From Polydactylus sextarius (lineage: Eukaryota; Chordata; Actinopteri; Polynemidae): a DNA stretch of 64,000 bases. A model generated the notes under the pieces. It saw only the letters and a list, made by a program, of their open reading frames with translations. It had not been told where the DNA came from and did not search any database. Of this stretch, positions 36,831 to 49,063 are shown one piece after another (within the stretch, counting starts at the first letter, position 1; each line of letters opens with the position of its first letter). Position numbers and translations under genes: made by a program. Where the stretch lies: contig CM028923.1 in the NCBI GenBank assembly GCA_016801845.1, forward strand, positions 16,786,679 to 16,850,678. The letters are read 5' to 3'.

Positions 36831-39800
36831 CAGCTAGCTTAAATGGTCGACTTCTGTCAAGAGCCAACGTGGTTTGAGCTCTTTAAAAAATAAAACAGCT
36901 TTTCAATTTGATCTGCAAAGTATATTTTTTAATATATATGTTTATACCTTATAATAAAAATAATATTAATTATACTTATAAACACAACATTTAATATCAT
37001 TATACTATTATTGTTTTACTTGTATTAGTTTCTTGCCTTCATCATTTTATCTGTGTACTTATATAAACACTTTTTAACTGTTGAAATTGACCTTGAGTGT
37101 ATTAATTTGCATTTTCTAAAGAATGCAGTACAATCCTTAAACTCCAACTAAAAATGGTATAATGTGGGATTCTGGTGATGAAGTAGCAACGTTTTGCACC
37201 TTTAAAGCGCCTCTCGGTGCCATGTAAAATTTAACATTTGCCATATTTTTAAGCACGAGGTCTTAAAAATGCAGCACAGTTACTACATGAAGGTCAGAAT
37301 AACTTTGAGTGTTTGAGATGAAACATGACAGTTATCAGTCACTGCACCTGCGTGAGGTAAATGAGCTCGGCAACGCATGTTCGGCTTTGATTTAACCTGT
37401 GTGCTCACAAGCTTTTCTCCTTCAGCTAAATGGTGACTTTGGGATTTACCAGCCAGTCCGATTCAGCTTTACCTTCATCTTTGAGCAGGGTTGTGTGTTT
37501 CACAGAAAGAAAAAAAAAAAGAAAAACTCAGGATGCATGAAGAGACTCGAGGGAGTGGTGTGTGGGGGGGTAAAATGGTGCAGAGTTGGGCAGCAGATGG
37601 CTCGTCTCCAAGCTTTCAGGATCCCGGTTGGCTCTGCCAAATAGGAACAGGTGCTGGAGAAAGTAGGAAGTGAGCTGTGGGCCCTGGCGGCAGCAGGAGA
37701 CCCTTGACCAGCTGGCGAGGAGAAAATGGAAAGACTTGGCAACGGAAAAGAGAGAAAAACCTGTATAATGTAGAGGGAGCGGGCCGGCCAACATGTGAGG
37801 CTGAGAGAGGCCAGGGAGCTTTAAAGCTCTCACACAGAAACACTGTGCTGCACATCACACTGAATGATGGAACATTACTTCAAATCCGGTCTTATTTCAG
37901 TTATATTTCACTATTTTTATGACGGTGTAGGTCCCACACAGCTACTGCTCTGTGTTTCCTCTCACAATAAACTGAACATCTTTGGATATAATATCTTTTT
38001 TTTTTTTTTTTAGCATTTTTCAGACAAATCAAAGCTATTTAAAGACTCAGTTTGGAAGCTATGATTTTTGTTACCAATTTTTGAGTAAAACTTAATCGAT
38101 CCATCACTAGAGCCTCTCTGTGTCTATAAAAGCTGTTCTGTGGAGTCTTTGCAGTGAGTCTTCACCATCAGAGGCTGCAGGTTGAACAGAAGCAGCTCCT
38201 TCCCGCTGTGCACATGAATTACAGTCTGTTGATAAGACGGAGGGGCCCTCGGCTCAGTATGGGAGGGGGGGCCCCCCTCGGCAGGTGGTCCTCTGAAGCC
38301 CGGAGCAGCCGGCACGGCTCAGAGGAGCTCGGTCGAATCCGGACCTTCGCAGTTCAATCAGCGGGGCCAGTTTTTTTCAGGGGCCAATCTTCAGAGCCTA
38401 AGAATCAAAGCCGATGGCCCCCAGCCCCCCCGAGACCAGCGATAGAGTATTGATCAGCGACCAAGAAGAGATGTCAAACATCTATGATTATTGCAATGAA
38501 GTGGAGGCTCAAAACAAAACACAATGGACCTCTGCAGCAGGTCAGTGTATAACTCTGCATGAGGCGCTGATAATTATTCATGACCTCATTCATTCATTCA
38601 CTGATCCACTGATTTAGTCTTTCATTCATTTATCCTCATGTTTATTTAACCAAGTAAGCACAGTGAATCTGCATGTCACATCATCTCATCCTTGAATTAC
38701 TAGTCAAATAACCCATAAGCTTTCTGCTAAAGGTTAAATTACATGAAATAAAAACCTTCCTTTTCTGGATGGAGTTTGGTGTATTGCGCAGTTAGAGACT
38801 AGATTCACAGATTCACCTCTTCTCTTAATAATGACCTCCTCTCGTAGTTGTAGAGCTTCAGATTCCTGCCTGTAATTAATTATTATATTTGATTAAATCA
38901 TTAAGATCCTGCCATCATTTTTATTTCATGCATGCAAATATTTCATGCGTCTCCTTCTCTAATTGCCCGTTCAGCAGACAGATCTACGTGTCAATTAGCC
39001 CTCTGCAAATGGAACTATAATTAGGTTGAATTAATTGACTGGCTGTGTGGACGGCAATTAGTAGAGTGACAAATTAAAAGGAAGCAGGAGCGATATTTCT
39101 TAATGATCCAAAATGTTGTTTCCATTTAAAAAGGTGAGATGACAAGTATCTATTTTTATTTCAGTTTCATGTTCCCAGGAATAAAAATGTCTTTTGAACT
39201 GGTGTTCTGTTTGAGGGAAATAACCTAACGCCTTCTAGTGGCTGAGAGAGGAACTAAACTGAAAAATAAGGGCAAATATGCCACATTACCTTTTCAAAAC
39301 TTTACTTTAGCATCAAACAGAACACCCAACCTCTAAATGTCCCCAAAACTACAATATGTCAGATATTTCACAAAAAAAAAACATCTAAACATTTAATTTA
39401 TTCAGAAACTTAGGAGTCACTTTTGACCTGGAATGTGTCCTGACTGATTTTTGTTTTTGGTTTTATTTTGCTGCTGCTGTTGTGTATTTGGGACAGTTTG
39501 GTGACGTCAGCACCTGTGAAAGTGGCTGCCTGTTGTTTTGTGATCCAGATGCAGCAGATGTGTGGATCCTGACTTTGATGTTCCTCCTCCGCCGGCTGTG
39601 GCGTCTTCCGTTGACAGGACACCGTCTGATGTTTTCTGGGAGTTTGTCCTCCCCGCTGCTACGGATCAGAGCTCATAACGGGCTGTGAAGCTGATTCTCC
39701 ACCTGGGGAAATATCCATCTGATAAATGAATTTGCCCGTCAGACTCTTTAAAGCTGCCTGATTACAAACTGTCTGTTTGGTTTAATATGAAGTGGCTGTG

Positions 39801-42800
39801 CGAACACTAAAGGGAGTTTAGAACAATTGGACTGAGATGATTGAATTATCCCCATTAATAATTCATTCCTGTATTAAACCCTCAAACTTAGAAGAACAAG
39901 TGAGCGTTTGTTGCCAAAGAGCTGCAGGGAAGCCATTGAGGAGTTTTCAGTTTGAGGGAGGTTAAAGCTGCAGCATGGACGTTTGTTGTTGCTACATAGC
40001 TAGCATTAGCATTAGCAACAGAAATGTTGTGAGTTAAATATCAACTTTCTCTGCCGTGGTGGGAAACTACAGCAACAGCTATTCTTTTGCATGTACTGAA
40101 GTTAACATGCTAACTAGCTACCCCCGGCACGAATCATCACTGTACCGTATTATAACCAGTTGTGTGCTTGTACTTGGTAATAAAATACAGAAAACTTTTA
40201 GCATGTGTAGCTCCTCTGGTCTGCAAACAATGTTTTAATTATTGTTTTAGAGCGAGCAAATGTGTGATCGCATGCTGCTCCACATCCGAGGAGTGTTTTT
40301 TTTTCTTTTTCTTTGCTGTTTCTTAAAATAAAGAAAACAACAGATATCTGCCTCCTCTCTGCTACGCCGTACATCTCTGACACAAAAACACAGTGAATCA
40401 TTATTATGTCAGCGTATTATCTCCACATGACAATTTACAGCTGAACAATACAGTTCTTTCTCAGTCACAATAGCAGAATGGCGCCGCAGCCGGTGATTAT
40501 TTTTGTTCCAGCTCGACTGGTCGTGCCGCTCTGCCGCTGCAGAATTGCTCAGCCGGTAGACAAAGCCAAGCCGACGCCGCTCGCCTCAAAACTTGTGTTG
40601 GTTTATTGTTGGTGGAGTGAAAGAGGCTCTGACACAGAGAGAAGTGGGTCACAGCGTCAGCGTGAAAACAGCCAGTTCACTGAAGTTTGAGCTGTCTGCA
40701 AAGAGCAGCGCTCCATCGTCATGGACCAAGAGACAACGGGCTCCTGGGACAGATGTGTCAGGGGCCCCCCCAACAGCAAGAGTGAAAGGCACAAAATGGC
40801 TGGTTGTAGTTGTTTTATTTCTCTTTGTGGTTTTTTGGTTTCTTTTTATATCTCTGTAGTTTTTTTCCTTCTGTACCTCTTTGTTGTTCTGTTTCTTTTG
40901 TGTCTCGCTTGCATCTCTCCGAACTTGTTTTGTTTCTTATGGTTGTTCTGTGACTCTTTGTAGTTGTTTTCTGTCTTTTTGTAGTTGTTTTCTGTGACTG
41001 TGATTGTTTCTTTTTGTGTCTGTTCGTGGTTGTTTTGTCTTTTTGCATCTATCTGTGTGGTTTTTTTTTTTTTGTCTCTTGTATTTGTTTTTGGCTCTTT
41101 TGCATCTCATCTTTCAGTCTTGTTGCACAAGGTTTGGGACCCTCTACCTTTATGTGTCCAGGGGTCCATTATTTCCATCTGGATTATGTCAAACCTGTGT
41201 ATTTGTGGGTGAAGGAACGTAGTGGATTTACTTGGTGGAGGGACGTGTTGTCTTGACTGAGCTCCGCTCAGAGCTGCCAGCGCTTTGACTGCATTTGGCT
41301 GACATTTATGTCAAACCCTCATAAGCCCAAAGACACAGTCCTTACAAATGTCAGAGTATCTCTTCATCAGCAGTGAAGGATTCGTTCTTGGCCCTGGCTC
41401 CATCTGCACGGTGCCACCACCCTGTTCTCCACTCATCCATTTGGAGGAGACCAAATAAAAATGTCAGAGCACCACTCCAGTGATGGAGTGTCTGAGCTGA
41501 TATGAGGCCACGTTTTACTGTCAGCCATGCTGCTGTTTACACCACGTGTTCACACTAATGGTACACAACGCACACACTGTGTAGCAAGTATTTCCACAGG
41601 TAAATGAGGTGCTGTGGTGAAATAATGAAGAGGTTAATGGCTGAATTTGGAAATTACCACACTGACTTTCCTGCTCTCGTATTAATTTATCTTCCGGGCT
41701 GTGTGCTTTTCTATCCACTCTTAATTACACTGTGGTGTAAAGCAGGAGATATTCAGGACAAATAATGAAAACGCTCCCAATCTCTAACCCTGCAGCTTAT
41801 CGTCCTCACTAAGAGCTGCTCATCAATAAATATGACCTGCTGCTGCAGGTTCCCAACTTCTCAAAACACTTGTAAAGAACTATTTTATACTTACCTTAAC
41901 TTGTAGTGTGTTTTTTTCCTGCCTCGTACTTCAGCTCTGCACAAAATACCTGCTGTTTGCTCTGCAATTTACCTGTAGTTGCCTTTTAGTGTTGATGTTT
42001 TGTCTGCCTTCTTTTGTCGAATGCTCAGATAAATACGTTATGTCTCGAAAAACACAATTAAACTACACCAACATAACAGCTACACATTATTTAGCCCTGG
42101 TTCTGAGTCTGTTTCTGTCATCAACTTGTACAGTACACTACTTGTGTTTGTTTTGCATCTCATGTAGTTGTTTTGTGTCTCTTTGTAGAGTTGAGTTTTG
42201 ATGACAGGTACTTGTGTCATTATGTTTTTCACTAACATATTCAGGTTGTACCATTAAAATTGTGCCTGTGAAAACTGAGTTTTGTCTGCTACAACTTGTT
42301 AATCTTTCTAACAACTGTCTCCCCACAAAGAAATGCAGTAAGTTGTATCAAAATAAAACATGGACTTTTTTAAAAAAACCTAAAATGTGGCTTCAGTACT
42401 TGTAAAGATTTGCAGATCCTCTGAGTATGAAATAAAAATAAAACTGTCTGATCCAGTCAGAAGAACTCAAACAGATTTGATATCAGCTGGACGTTCGTTT
42501 TTTATCTTATAGTCCACCTCGGGCCAGGCCTGGACCGACCATCTGTCAATCCTGGCAGAAACTGCCGGATCCCGGCCGGTCCGGGACCCAGCCAGCCTTC
42601 AGTCGTCACTCACACTGGAAGTGTTTGATGAGGAATATTTCGGAAAACAAAATACTGTGCAGCTACTGAAATGCGTACACAGAACCACATCAAAACTGAA
42701 GTTTCACAAATACAGATGCCCCTGAATGCAGCACCACAAAATGGAGTAAAAAGTAAATCCACCAGACCAGTTCAGTATTACGACATCAGTCAGACTGTGG

Positions 42801-44041
42801 ACTGACAGTGAATCTAGTTTGAGATAAAAACTGGATCGGAGGTGAGTTCAGTAACTGAGATGTGGGTGAAATCAGTCAGAGATGAAATCAGACATTTCTC
42901 CACTGTCTCTGCTTTATAACACATTCATGTAACAGCAGAGCAACTGCTCACAGCTCTGAGGCAAATTCATGAATACTGATGAAGTCCTGATGGCGGCTCT
43001 GAGAGGTGAGATCACGTCACCGCTGACTTTTCTCCTCAGGAACAATAATTAATGAGCAGTTCCGCCGCTGGTAACGGTTGTTGAAATATAGATTTATGTT
43101 TCATGGCGCACATTAATAAAACAACACAATGAACTCATATATAATAAGACGTGATGGATAAACAGGATTATGAAAAAAACATGGAGGCCACACAGTGTCC
43201 ACTGTGGAGGTCAAGTTTGGTTCAAGAACTTCATTCAGTTCCTCCACTATTTCTGTTCAGTCACATATTTTGATTGTGACTTTGATTTTTATGTATTTTA
43301 AATCAAAAGCCTCAGTGCACTGGATTATGCTCTTTGGGCTACTGGAAAGCTTTTAATGTGAAACTTTTCAGACCACACACTGTGAAGTAAAGATGGCTGA
43401 CTTGACATCTCCACAAAATGTCAAAACATCTGGATTGCCCCCTGGTGGCAAATTATAACTAACTTGCATTACTTTTGCATTATTAGCGAATTAATGACCG
43501 CTGTGCTGCATAAGATGAAAAACTTTTAAGACTTTGAGACGTTATTTTACATTTTTCATAATTCCTGAGTCAGGATTAAACACTTTACTTACTTTTCTGA
43601 CGGAAACTTTCTTAACAGATTAATTCTGAAAGTTACCAGTGAGTTATACTTCATTTTGACAGCGAAGCCACACAAAGCTGCAGAATGTTAAATTATAAAC
43701 ACTAAATAAACAAGTCAGTGAACTAAAGCTAATTAACTAAAGCTTCTTTATACATAGTGCTAACTGAGGTATGTCCTGTAATGTTAGCCAATCATTACTC
43801 TGTGCTGCACCAGACTCAAAGTTTGATCACTTTTATTGTCCTTTTGTTGCTTTTTTTAAACCCAGAAGCCAATCAGTGCTCAACATTACTAAATCAGTGG
43901 TGTCATTTAATTATCAGATGTATAATGTGTTTTGTTTTTTATGGTAAAATAAAATATATTATATCATATTATTATTATCATTGAGTCCAAGTAGATTTAA
44001 AAAAAAAGAAGTTGGAGGATGGGGCTGTTATGGTTCAGTGG

Positions 44042-44108
44042 TTAATCCAGTTACACAGACCCAGATGATTTCCTGGATGATTAATCCAGTTTTAACAGGT
44101 TAATCCAG
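44042..44108 (+). promoter_or_regulatory. three TTAATCCAG copies (OTX/PITX-type sites)
   Basis: TTAATCCAG occurs at 44042-44050, 44081-44089 and 44100-44108. TAATCC is the core bound by K50 paired-type homeodomain proteins such as OTX, CRX and PITX. The spacing is 39 and 19 bases. Binding is inferred from the motif only. Confidence 0.4.
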
Positions 44109-44879
44109 CCATGAGTAGTGTCTAAAGAACGTTTTTATTTATTTAATACTACAAATATACATGTACAAGGGAGAATAATGGGCTCATGAACTCAGTGGGG
44201 GTTGGTGGGGGGAGGGGGGATCTTTAAAGTCCTGTTAAACCCTTCACAAACACAAACACAGCTTCAGCAGGGTACAGTGTGTCCATTCAGACCGACTGGA
44301 GCTGAAAACTCGCCGCAGCCTGGATGTTGAGCCACAGAGAAGTTTCACCGCTGAGCCGTGAAATGAACCGAGCAGCTGATGTAGCAGCGGCGGAGCCGGG
44401 CCGGGTGGGGGAGGGGCGCAGCGCAGCAGCGGAGGGACTACTTTCTGTCAGCCTCCGACTAACTACAACTTTACTGTTCTGTTTCAATGTTCAGTTTTTA
44501 GGCCTGTGGTTTTTAATCTTGGCTCTAGGTGGGGGTGGAGGTGGTGCGGGTCTGGTTGAGGATTAAAGTGTTGTATTATTAAACAGAGCGGAGCGGGGCT
44601 TAAGGGCTGTGGCGAATTCGCCGACATGAATAAAAATCTCCACGGCAGCGTCGTAAGAATTGTAATGTCGAGTCCCTGGAGCTGCTGTCTCTGTCCATGG
44701 TGCTACTTTCTCTTTCACTCGTTAACATCCCGCCCTGTGTTCAGACTCTAACCGGCCCACACTTTACGTGCAGCCGCCATTTTGTGATCAACTCTGAGGG
44801 AATCTGTGCTTTAAACTGTGTTGAAGTTGTTCGCCGTCGAGTTCGCAGTTATTTCAAAACACTAACTGCCATCTCTTTT

Positions 44880-45110
44880 CTTCATCAACTCTCAGATCAC
44901 ATACCCCCGCGTGCAGCCCCCGCCTCCTCCGCCGCTCATTGGTTGTCCCTGCTGTCCCTCCGCTGGCGCAACTCCTGATTGGCTCCCCCCTCCCGCCTCC
45001 CCCTCACCTCTCTTACTGAAGGAGCGACTTTGACCAATAGCGACTCAGTTTGGCTCTAAAGGGCGGGAAGAGGAGCGGGAGAGGAGGAGGAGGTGGCGGG
45101 GGTCAGGCTG
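44880..45110. promoter_or_regulatory. promoter-like island with three CCAAT boxes and GC boxes
   Basis: CCAAT cores lie at 44938-44942 and 44978-44982 (minus orientation, ATTGG) and 45034-45038 (plus). GC boxes are at 44917-44923 (CCCCGCC) and 45061-45067 (GGGCGGG). Local GC and CpG content is high inside AT-rich intergenic DNA. It is about 2.4 kb upstream of the phf21b start and could be an alternative first exon or the start of a non-coding transcript. Confidence 0.5.
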
Positions 45111-46533
45111 ACCGACATGGGGGGAGAAAAGAGGCAGGATTTCTGAGAACAAACTGCCACATTTGGCCTCTTTGTGTTTGAAGAGGCAGTAATACAAAAA
45201 CTGCGCAGATTGAGCTGGAGCTTCCCCCCCTTGTCGATATGTTTTATGTTTTGTCTTCCTCCATGTTTCCCCTGTTTTTGTTTGTCAGTGAGTTGTGGTT
45301 GGAGCTGCTGCTGCCATTTTTCATGTTCATGCTGGAATCCACAGCAGATGTTAAATGTACTCTGCAGTTTATTTAAAGCAGACAACACTTTTGAATCCAA
45401 CTCCAAAAGAATCCAAACTTCATTTTAACTATTATTATCTAATGAATCGGTTTTTTTAATATGCACATTATAGCACAGTTCCTTCAAAAATATTAATAAA
45501 ACATTATATAAAACCATAGATATTTAGTTATATAACAGAAGACATCTAGAAGTTTCTAAAAGCACTACATTTTTAACACATTTCACTCTGGTATTGGTAT
45601 ATTTTTGTGATATTGTAGTGGATTTTCTACCATCAAAGCTACTTTAATGGCAAGAACAATGTCAAAATCTGCACAGCAATGGATTTATAGCATTAAAACA
45701 TTGTGAAGTAAGTGATGTAAAGTATGGGAAATAATATAAATGAGTAAAATATAGAGTTTTTTAAAGTTTGTTTGCTTAAAAGGTCAATCAAGTCACTAAA
45801 TATAATGTACAACATATGAACTTGTGTATTAATGCTGTAAGAAAAAAAAATGTAGATGTATTAAAGTTGTTTTAAATGTTAGCTTAACCACAAGTATTGT
45901 CCATAAACAGTTTAAGTGTCAGCTAGCATCATGTCACTGCTGATAACAACTGAACAAGATTAACTTGATTTTCCATTTTGGCTAATTTACCCTTAAACCT
46001 GCGTCCAAGCACAGACGTTTTAGCTGAAACTATTGGGCTGATGTTAAACTGTACTTGTTGATGTTTTTGGTGAAGAAATTTAAGTTTCAGTAGTCTGGTA
46101 CATGGTGCAAAAACTGATGCCATACTCTGTTAAATTACGCACCACATTAGTCTACTGGCGGACTAAAGTGAAATATTTTTAACAATGAGAACTGGCTGAA
46201 AGACTTTCTGGACTTGTTTCAGTTCTGTGATAATAGATTGACTAGACGCTGTGGAATCATAAGGTCCTACTCAGAAAACAGAAGCAGTTTTTAAAATCGT
46301 TTATTATCTGGGAGATGAAGATCATAGGTTATATCATATTGCTTCGTAAAAGTGTGTGAATTTAACTAAAAGGGTAGATTTAATCATTGCCAGAACAGAC
46401 AATGGCATTAATGTGGACAACAACTTGAAGCGTAAAAGAAATAACTATTTACATATATAATCACACAATGAACTCCATTATATATATTTGCAGGTATTTT
46501 TAGGGAATGTTAGAGACACATTAAAATACAACT

Positions 46534-46570
46534 TTACAGGTGTACCTAATAAAATGACCACTTGGTGTAT
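46534..46570 (+). repeat. fragment of a common fish interspersed repeat
   Basis: The words ACAGGTGTACCTAATAAA and TGACCACTTGGTGTA resemble a repeat end seen very often in teleost DNA (…CTAATAAAGTGGCC…GTGTA). Only about 37 bases are preserved and the family is not determined. Confidence 0.5.
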
Positions 46571-47055
46571 GATTATACTGTGTGGTTTAAGTATAAAGGA
46601 ATGAGTCCAGAGGAGCAGATCACACAGGTCTTGCTTATTTGTAGTAATTGTTTTATGTTTTATGTTTATATTTTCACCAGCACAGTATTTAAATATGGAT
46701 GTTTGTTTTTAATGTTTTATATTACTGCATGTGATTATTTTGTCACCCCTTCAGTATTTTGACTTTTAAATGTGTCATTCTGACTTTATCACATTGGTTT
46801 ACAGTAGATATCTATTATCTCATCATTGGTTAAACAGAAGGAAACTAAAAGTAAACATTAGATAAATATGTATTTACACCGTATTTACATTATAATTCCT
46901 TATAATTAATATTATAATATAATTCTAATGACAAAATATGATAATCTAGTTTTATTTTGCCAAATAATGTCATCTACAGCCTTTATTTCATCGTGTCTAT
47001 GTAGTTTTATCTAAGTTTTTATCAGAATCCTGTTCACTCTGTACCAGTGGTTATG

Positions 47056-47517
47056 GCCCTATCGGCTCACTGCGCATGTGCAGTAAGGGGGGTAGCGGGG
47101 GCTCTCTGCTCCATCCGGGAACTTCAGAATTACCATTGACAGCCGAAGCGCAACTTTTCCCCAGGCAAAGTGAAATCAAGCCGCGGACTCGGACAAAATA
47201 TAGTTCCCGTCTTTCAACTTAAAATTATCGACGGAAAAGCTCCCCCGCTCCCCGGTCGGACCCTTCGACGTTCGGCCGTAGCTCCGGAGAGGATCTGTCC
47301 GGGGCCCGAGCTCTTTCTGGCCTGTTTGAAGCACTTTTGAAGACGGGCGGAAAGTGGGTGATGAGTCCTAGCCTGTAAAAAGAAGCGAGAGAACTTGCTT
47401 TGCAGCCCGAGTAGTTCTTCTTTCAATTGTTGTTGTCGCTTTTAAAAATCTTTAATTCACTCAAACTTCGTCTCGGCCGCATCGAAAGTGGGGGAAAAGT
47501 GCTTTTTGAGTCGGAAC
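47056..47517 (+). promoter_or_regulatory. phf21b: phf21b promoter and 5' UTR
   Basis: A sharp rise in GC and CpG occurs at about 47060. An NRF1-like word TGCGCATGTGCA lies at 47071-47082. CpG-rich sequence without TATA continues to the ATG at 47518, which has A at -3 and G at +4. Confidence 0.6.
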
Positions 47518-48407
47518 ATGGAACTACAAGGCCTACAAGAGGCGCTGAAAGTAGAAATCCAATGTCATCAGGTAAACGAAGCATCGTGTTATTTCTGCCT
47601 TATCGCCGCTATGAAGCGAGTGAGAGCAGGGGGGGGGGCGAAAATCTGAAGGGATGAGGTTAACACTTCGGGGGTGTGTGTGTGTGTGTAGTGATGTTGT
47701 GTGTGTTGTATGTGTGTGTTGGGGGGGCATGTCGCTTTGTAATGTCTGCCAGCGACACAACGTCCACTTCCAAGTCTGATTAAGTGCACTTTTGGCAGTA
47801 GTTTGTGGGCTTGTCGGTGGTGTTTTCTCCGGTGTATGTGGAGCGGTAATGCGGTGGTGGAGGTGGTGGTGGTGCTGTGTGGCGATCAGGACGCGACCTG
47901 AATATTTATGAGGTGCCGGAGTCGCTGTGGCGATCACCCCCGCTTTGTTCCTCCCTTCACACACTAACTTGAGTCACTTTTTTTCTAACCCCCCTCTTGT
48001 TTCGCTGCTCCGTCGTCCACAAACTAGTTGCACAGATGAAGCAGGACCCACAGGTAAACGTTATATATTTTCCTCGGAGCTGCCCCCCTCTCTTTACACA
48101 CACACACACACCTCACACCAGGCTCGGCTCGGTTCGGCTCGGCTCGTGTGGAGTGTGTGTGTGAGAAACTTTATCAGTATTAATCTGCTCCTGTGTTCGC
48201 CTCGTCTTTTTTCTCTCTGGAGGCGGCAGCTCCATCGTGACTTTGCTGAAAATATATTGTGAAGTTTGACAAGAAAAGAAAAGAAGAAGGAGGAGAAAAG
48301 CTTTTATTTTTGTAATTTCCGCTGACTGCTGCTGTGTTCGGTTGTAGGATGGAGAGCTGAGCAGACACGACAGACAGAGCAGAATAACAGCCCTGAGCGA
48401 TAAACAA
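47518..48407 (+). CDS. phf21b: PHD finger protein 21B, 5' part only (coding exons 1-3)
   Basis: PHF21A/PHF21B are nuclear proteins with a PHD finger and coiled coil; PHF21A (BHC80) belongs to the LSD1-CoREST histone-demethylase complex and PHF21B is a related regulator. Exon 1 (47518-47571) encodes MELQGLQEALKVEIQCHQ. Exon 2 encodes KLVAQMKQDPQ at 48021-48053, or only the last six residues from 48036. Exon 3 (48348-48407) encodes DGELSRHDRQSRITALSDKQ. The start is shared by PHF21A and PHF21B. I choose PHF21B because nup50 and kiaa0930 are its neighbours in human. Exon 3 is two residues shorter than in the human paralogues. AT-hook-like, PHD and coiled-coil exons are not in the window, so the gene continues past 64000. 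Exon 2 has a splice-site problem described in findings. Confidence 0.85.
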
Positions 48408-49032
48408 GTAAGCTCCGCTGTTTCCCCTCTTTTTACCTTCTTTCCTCTTTATCGGCTTTAAGATTGAAGCTACATGTCTGTGTGGTTACCCCCTCCCCAT
48501 CCATCCTCCCCTCCCTCTGCTCTGCTTCACCTCCACACTCAAAGTTGTGTAATGTTGAAACATTTTAGCGTCCATTTTGAGTGGATCGACATGTTTCTGG
48601 AGAGTAAACGACGGAGGCTAATAAAGGAGCAGCCGTGCTAACTCTCACTTTTCCTCTTGTTGTTGTTGTTACTGTTGTTTGTTTGTTTTTCGCTCAATGG
48701 CGAATTCGAAGTTAAAAGCTAAAAGCACAACATGGCATCGCTTTATTTTTAGTATCTTTTTTTATTCGGTTAAACCTTCCGGTTTTGTTACTTTATACTT
48801 AAGTCTGGTTGGTGTTATTTCTTCTCTGTCACATGACCACAGCGGCGGCGTTTGATTCGCTGATGATTACGCTTTTACTTTTTTTTTTTTTTCTTTCTTT
48901 CTTTCTTCTTTTTTACTATCGTTACGGCCTGTAAACCGAGTCTTTATATTAACTTTGCAGTGAGTGTTAGTGGAGATGGAGGCTGCAGCAGCAGCAGCAT
49001 CAGTGTTCAGCACCGCGGTCAGCTCCTCCCGG

Positions 49033-49035
<3 letters not shown>

Positions 49036-49063
<28 letters not shown>
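49036..49063 (+). repeat. (CTG)n microsatellite
   Basis: About nine uninterrupted CTG units in a GC-rich patch of phf21b intron 3. Confidence 0.9.

Larger units (their letters stand above)
36831..47055. other. intergenic region nup50-phf21b, no gene recognised
   Basis: About 10 kb between divergent genes. ORFs are short and without family motifs. Balanced-composition stretches that look like conserved non-coding elements occur at about 37560-37850, 38340-38560, 38890-39110, 41270-41760 and 42950-43110. The span 40800-41120 is T-rich low-complexity sequence and 45430-47030 is AT-rich. In human the interval next to PHF21B is also regulatory-looking rather than genic. Confidence 0.5.

Noticed and set aside
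40800..41260. Several overlapping plus-strand ORFs rich in Phe, Leu, Val and Cys
   Set aside because: The segment is T-rich low-complexity DNA (TTTGT/TTTCT words), which yields hydrophobic-looking translations without being coding.
45056..45406. 116-codon minus-strand ORF over the promoter-like island
   Set aside because: Partly low-complexity, no family match; the island is better read as a promoter.
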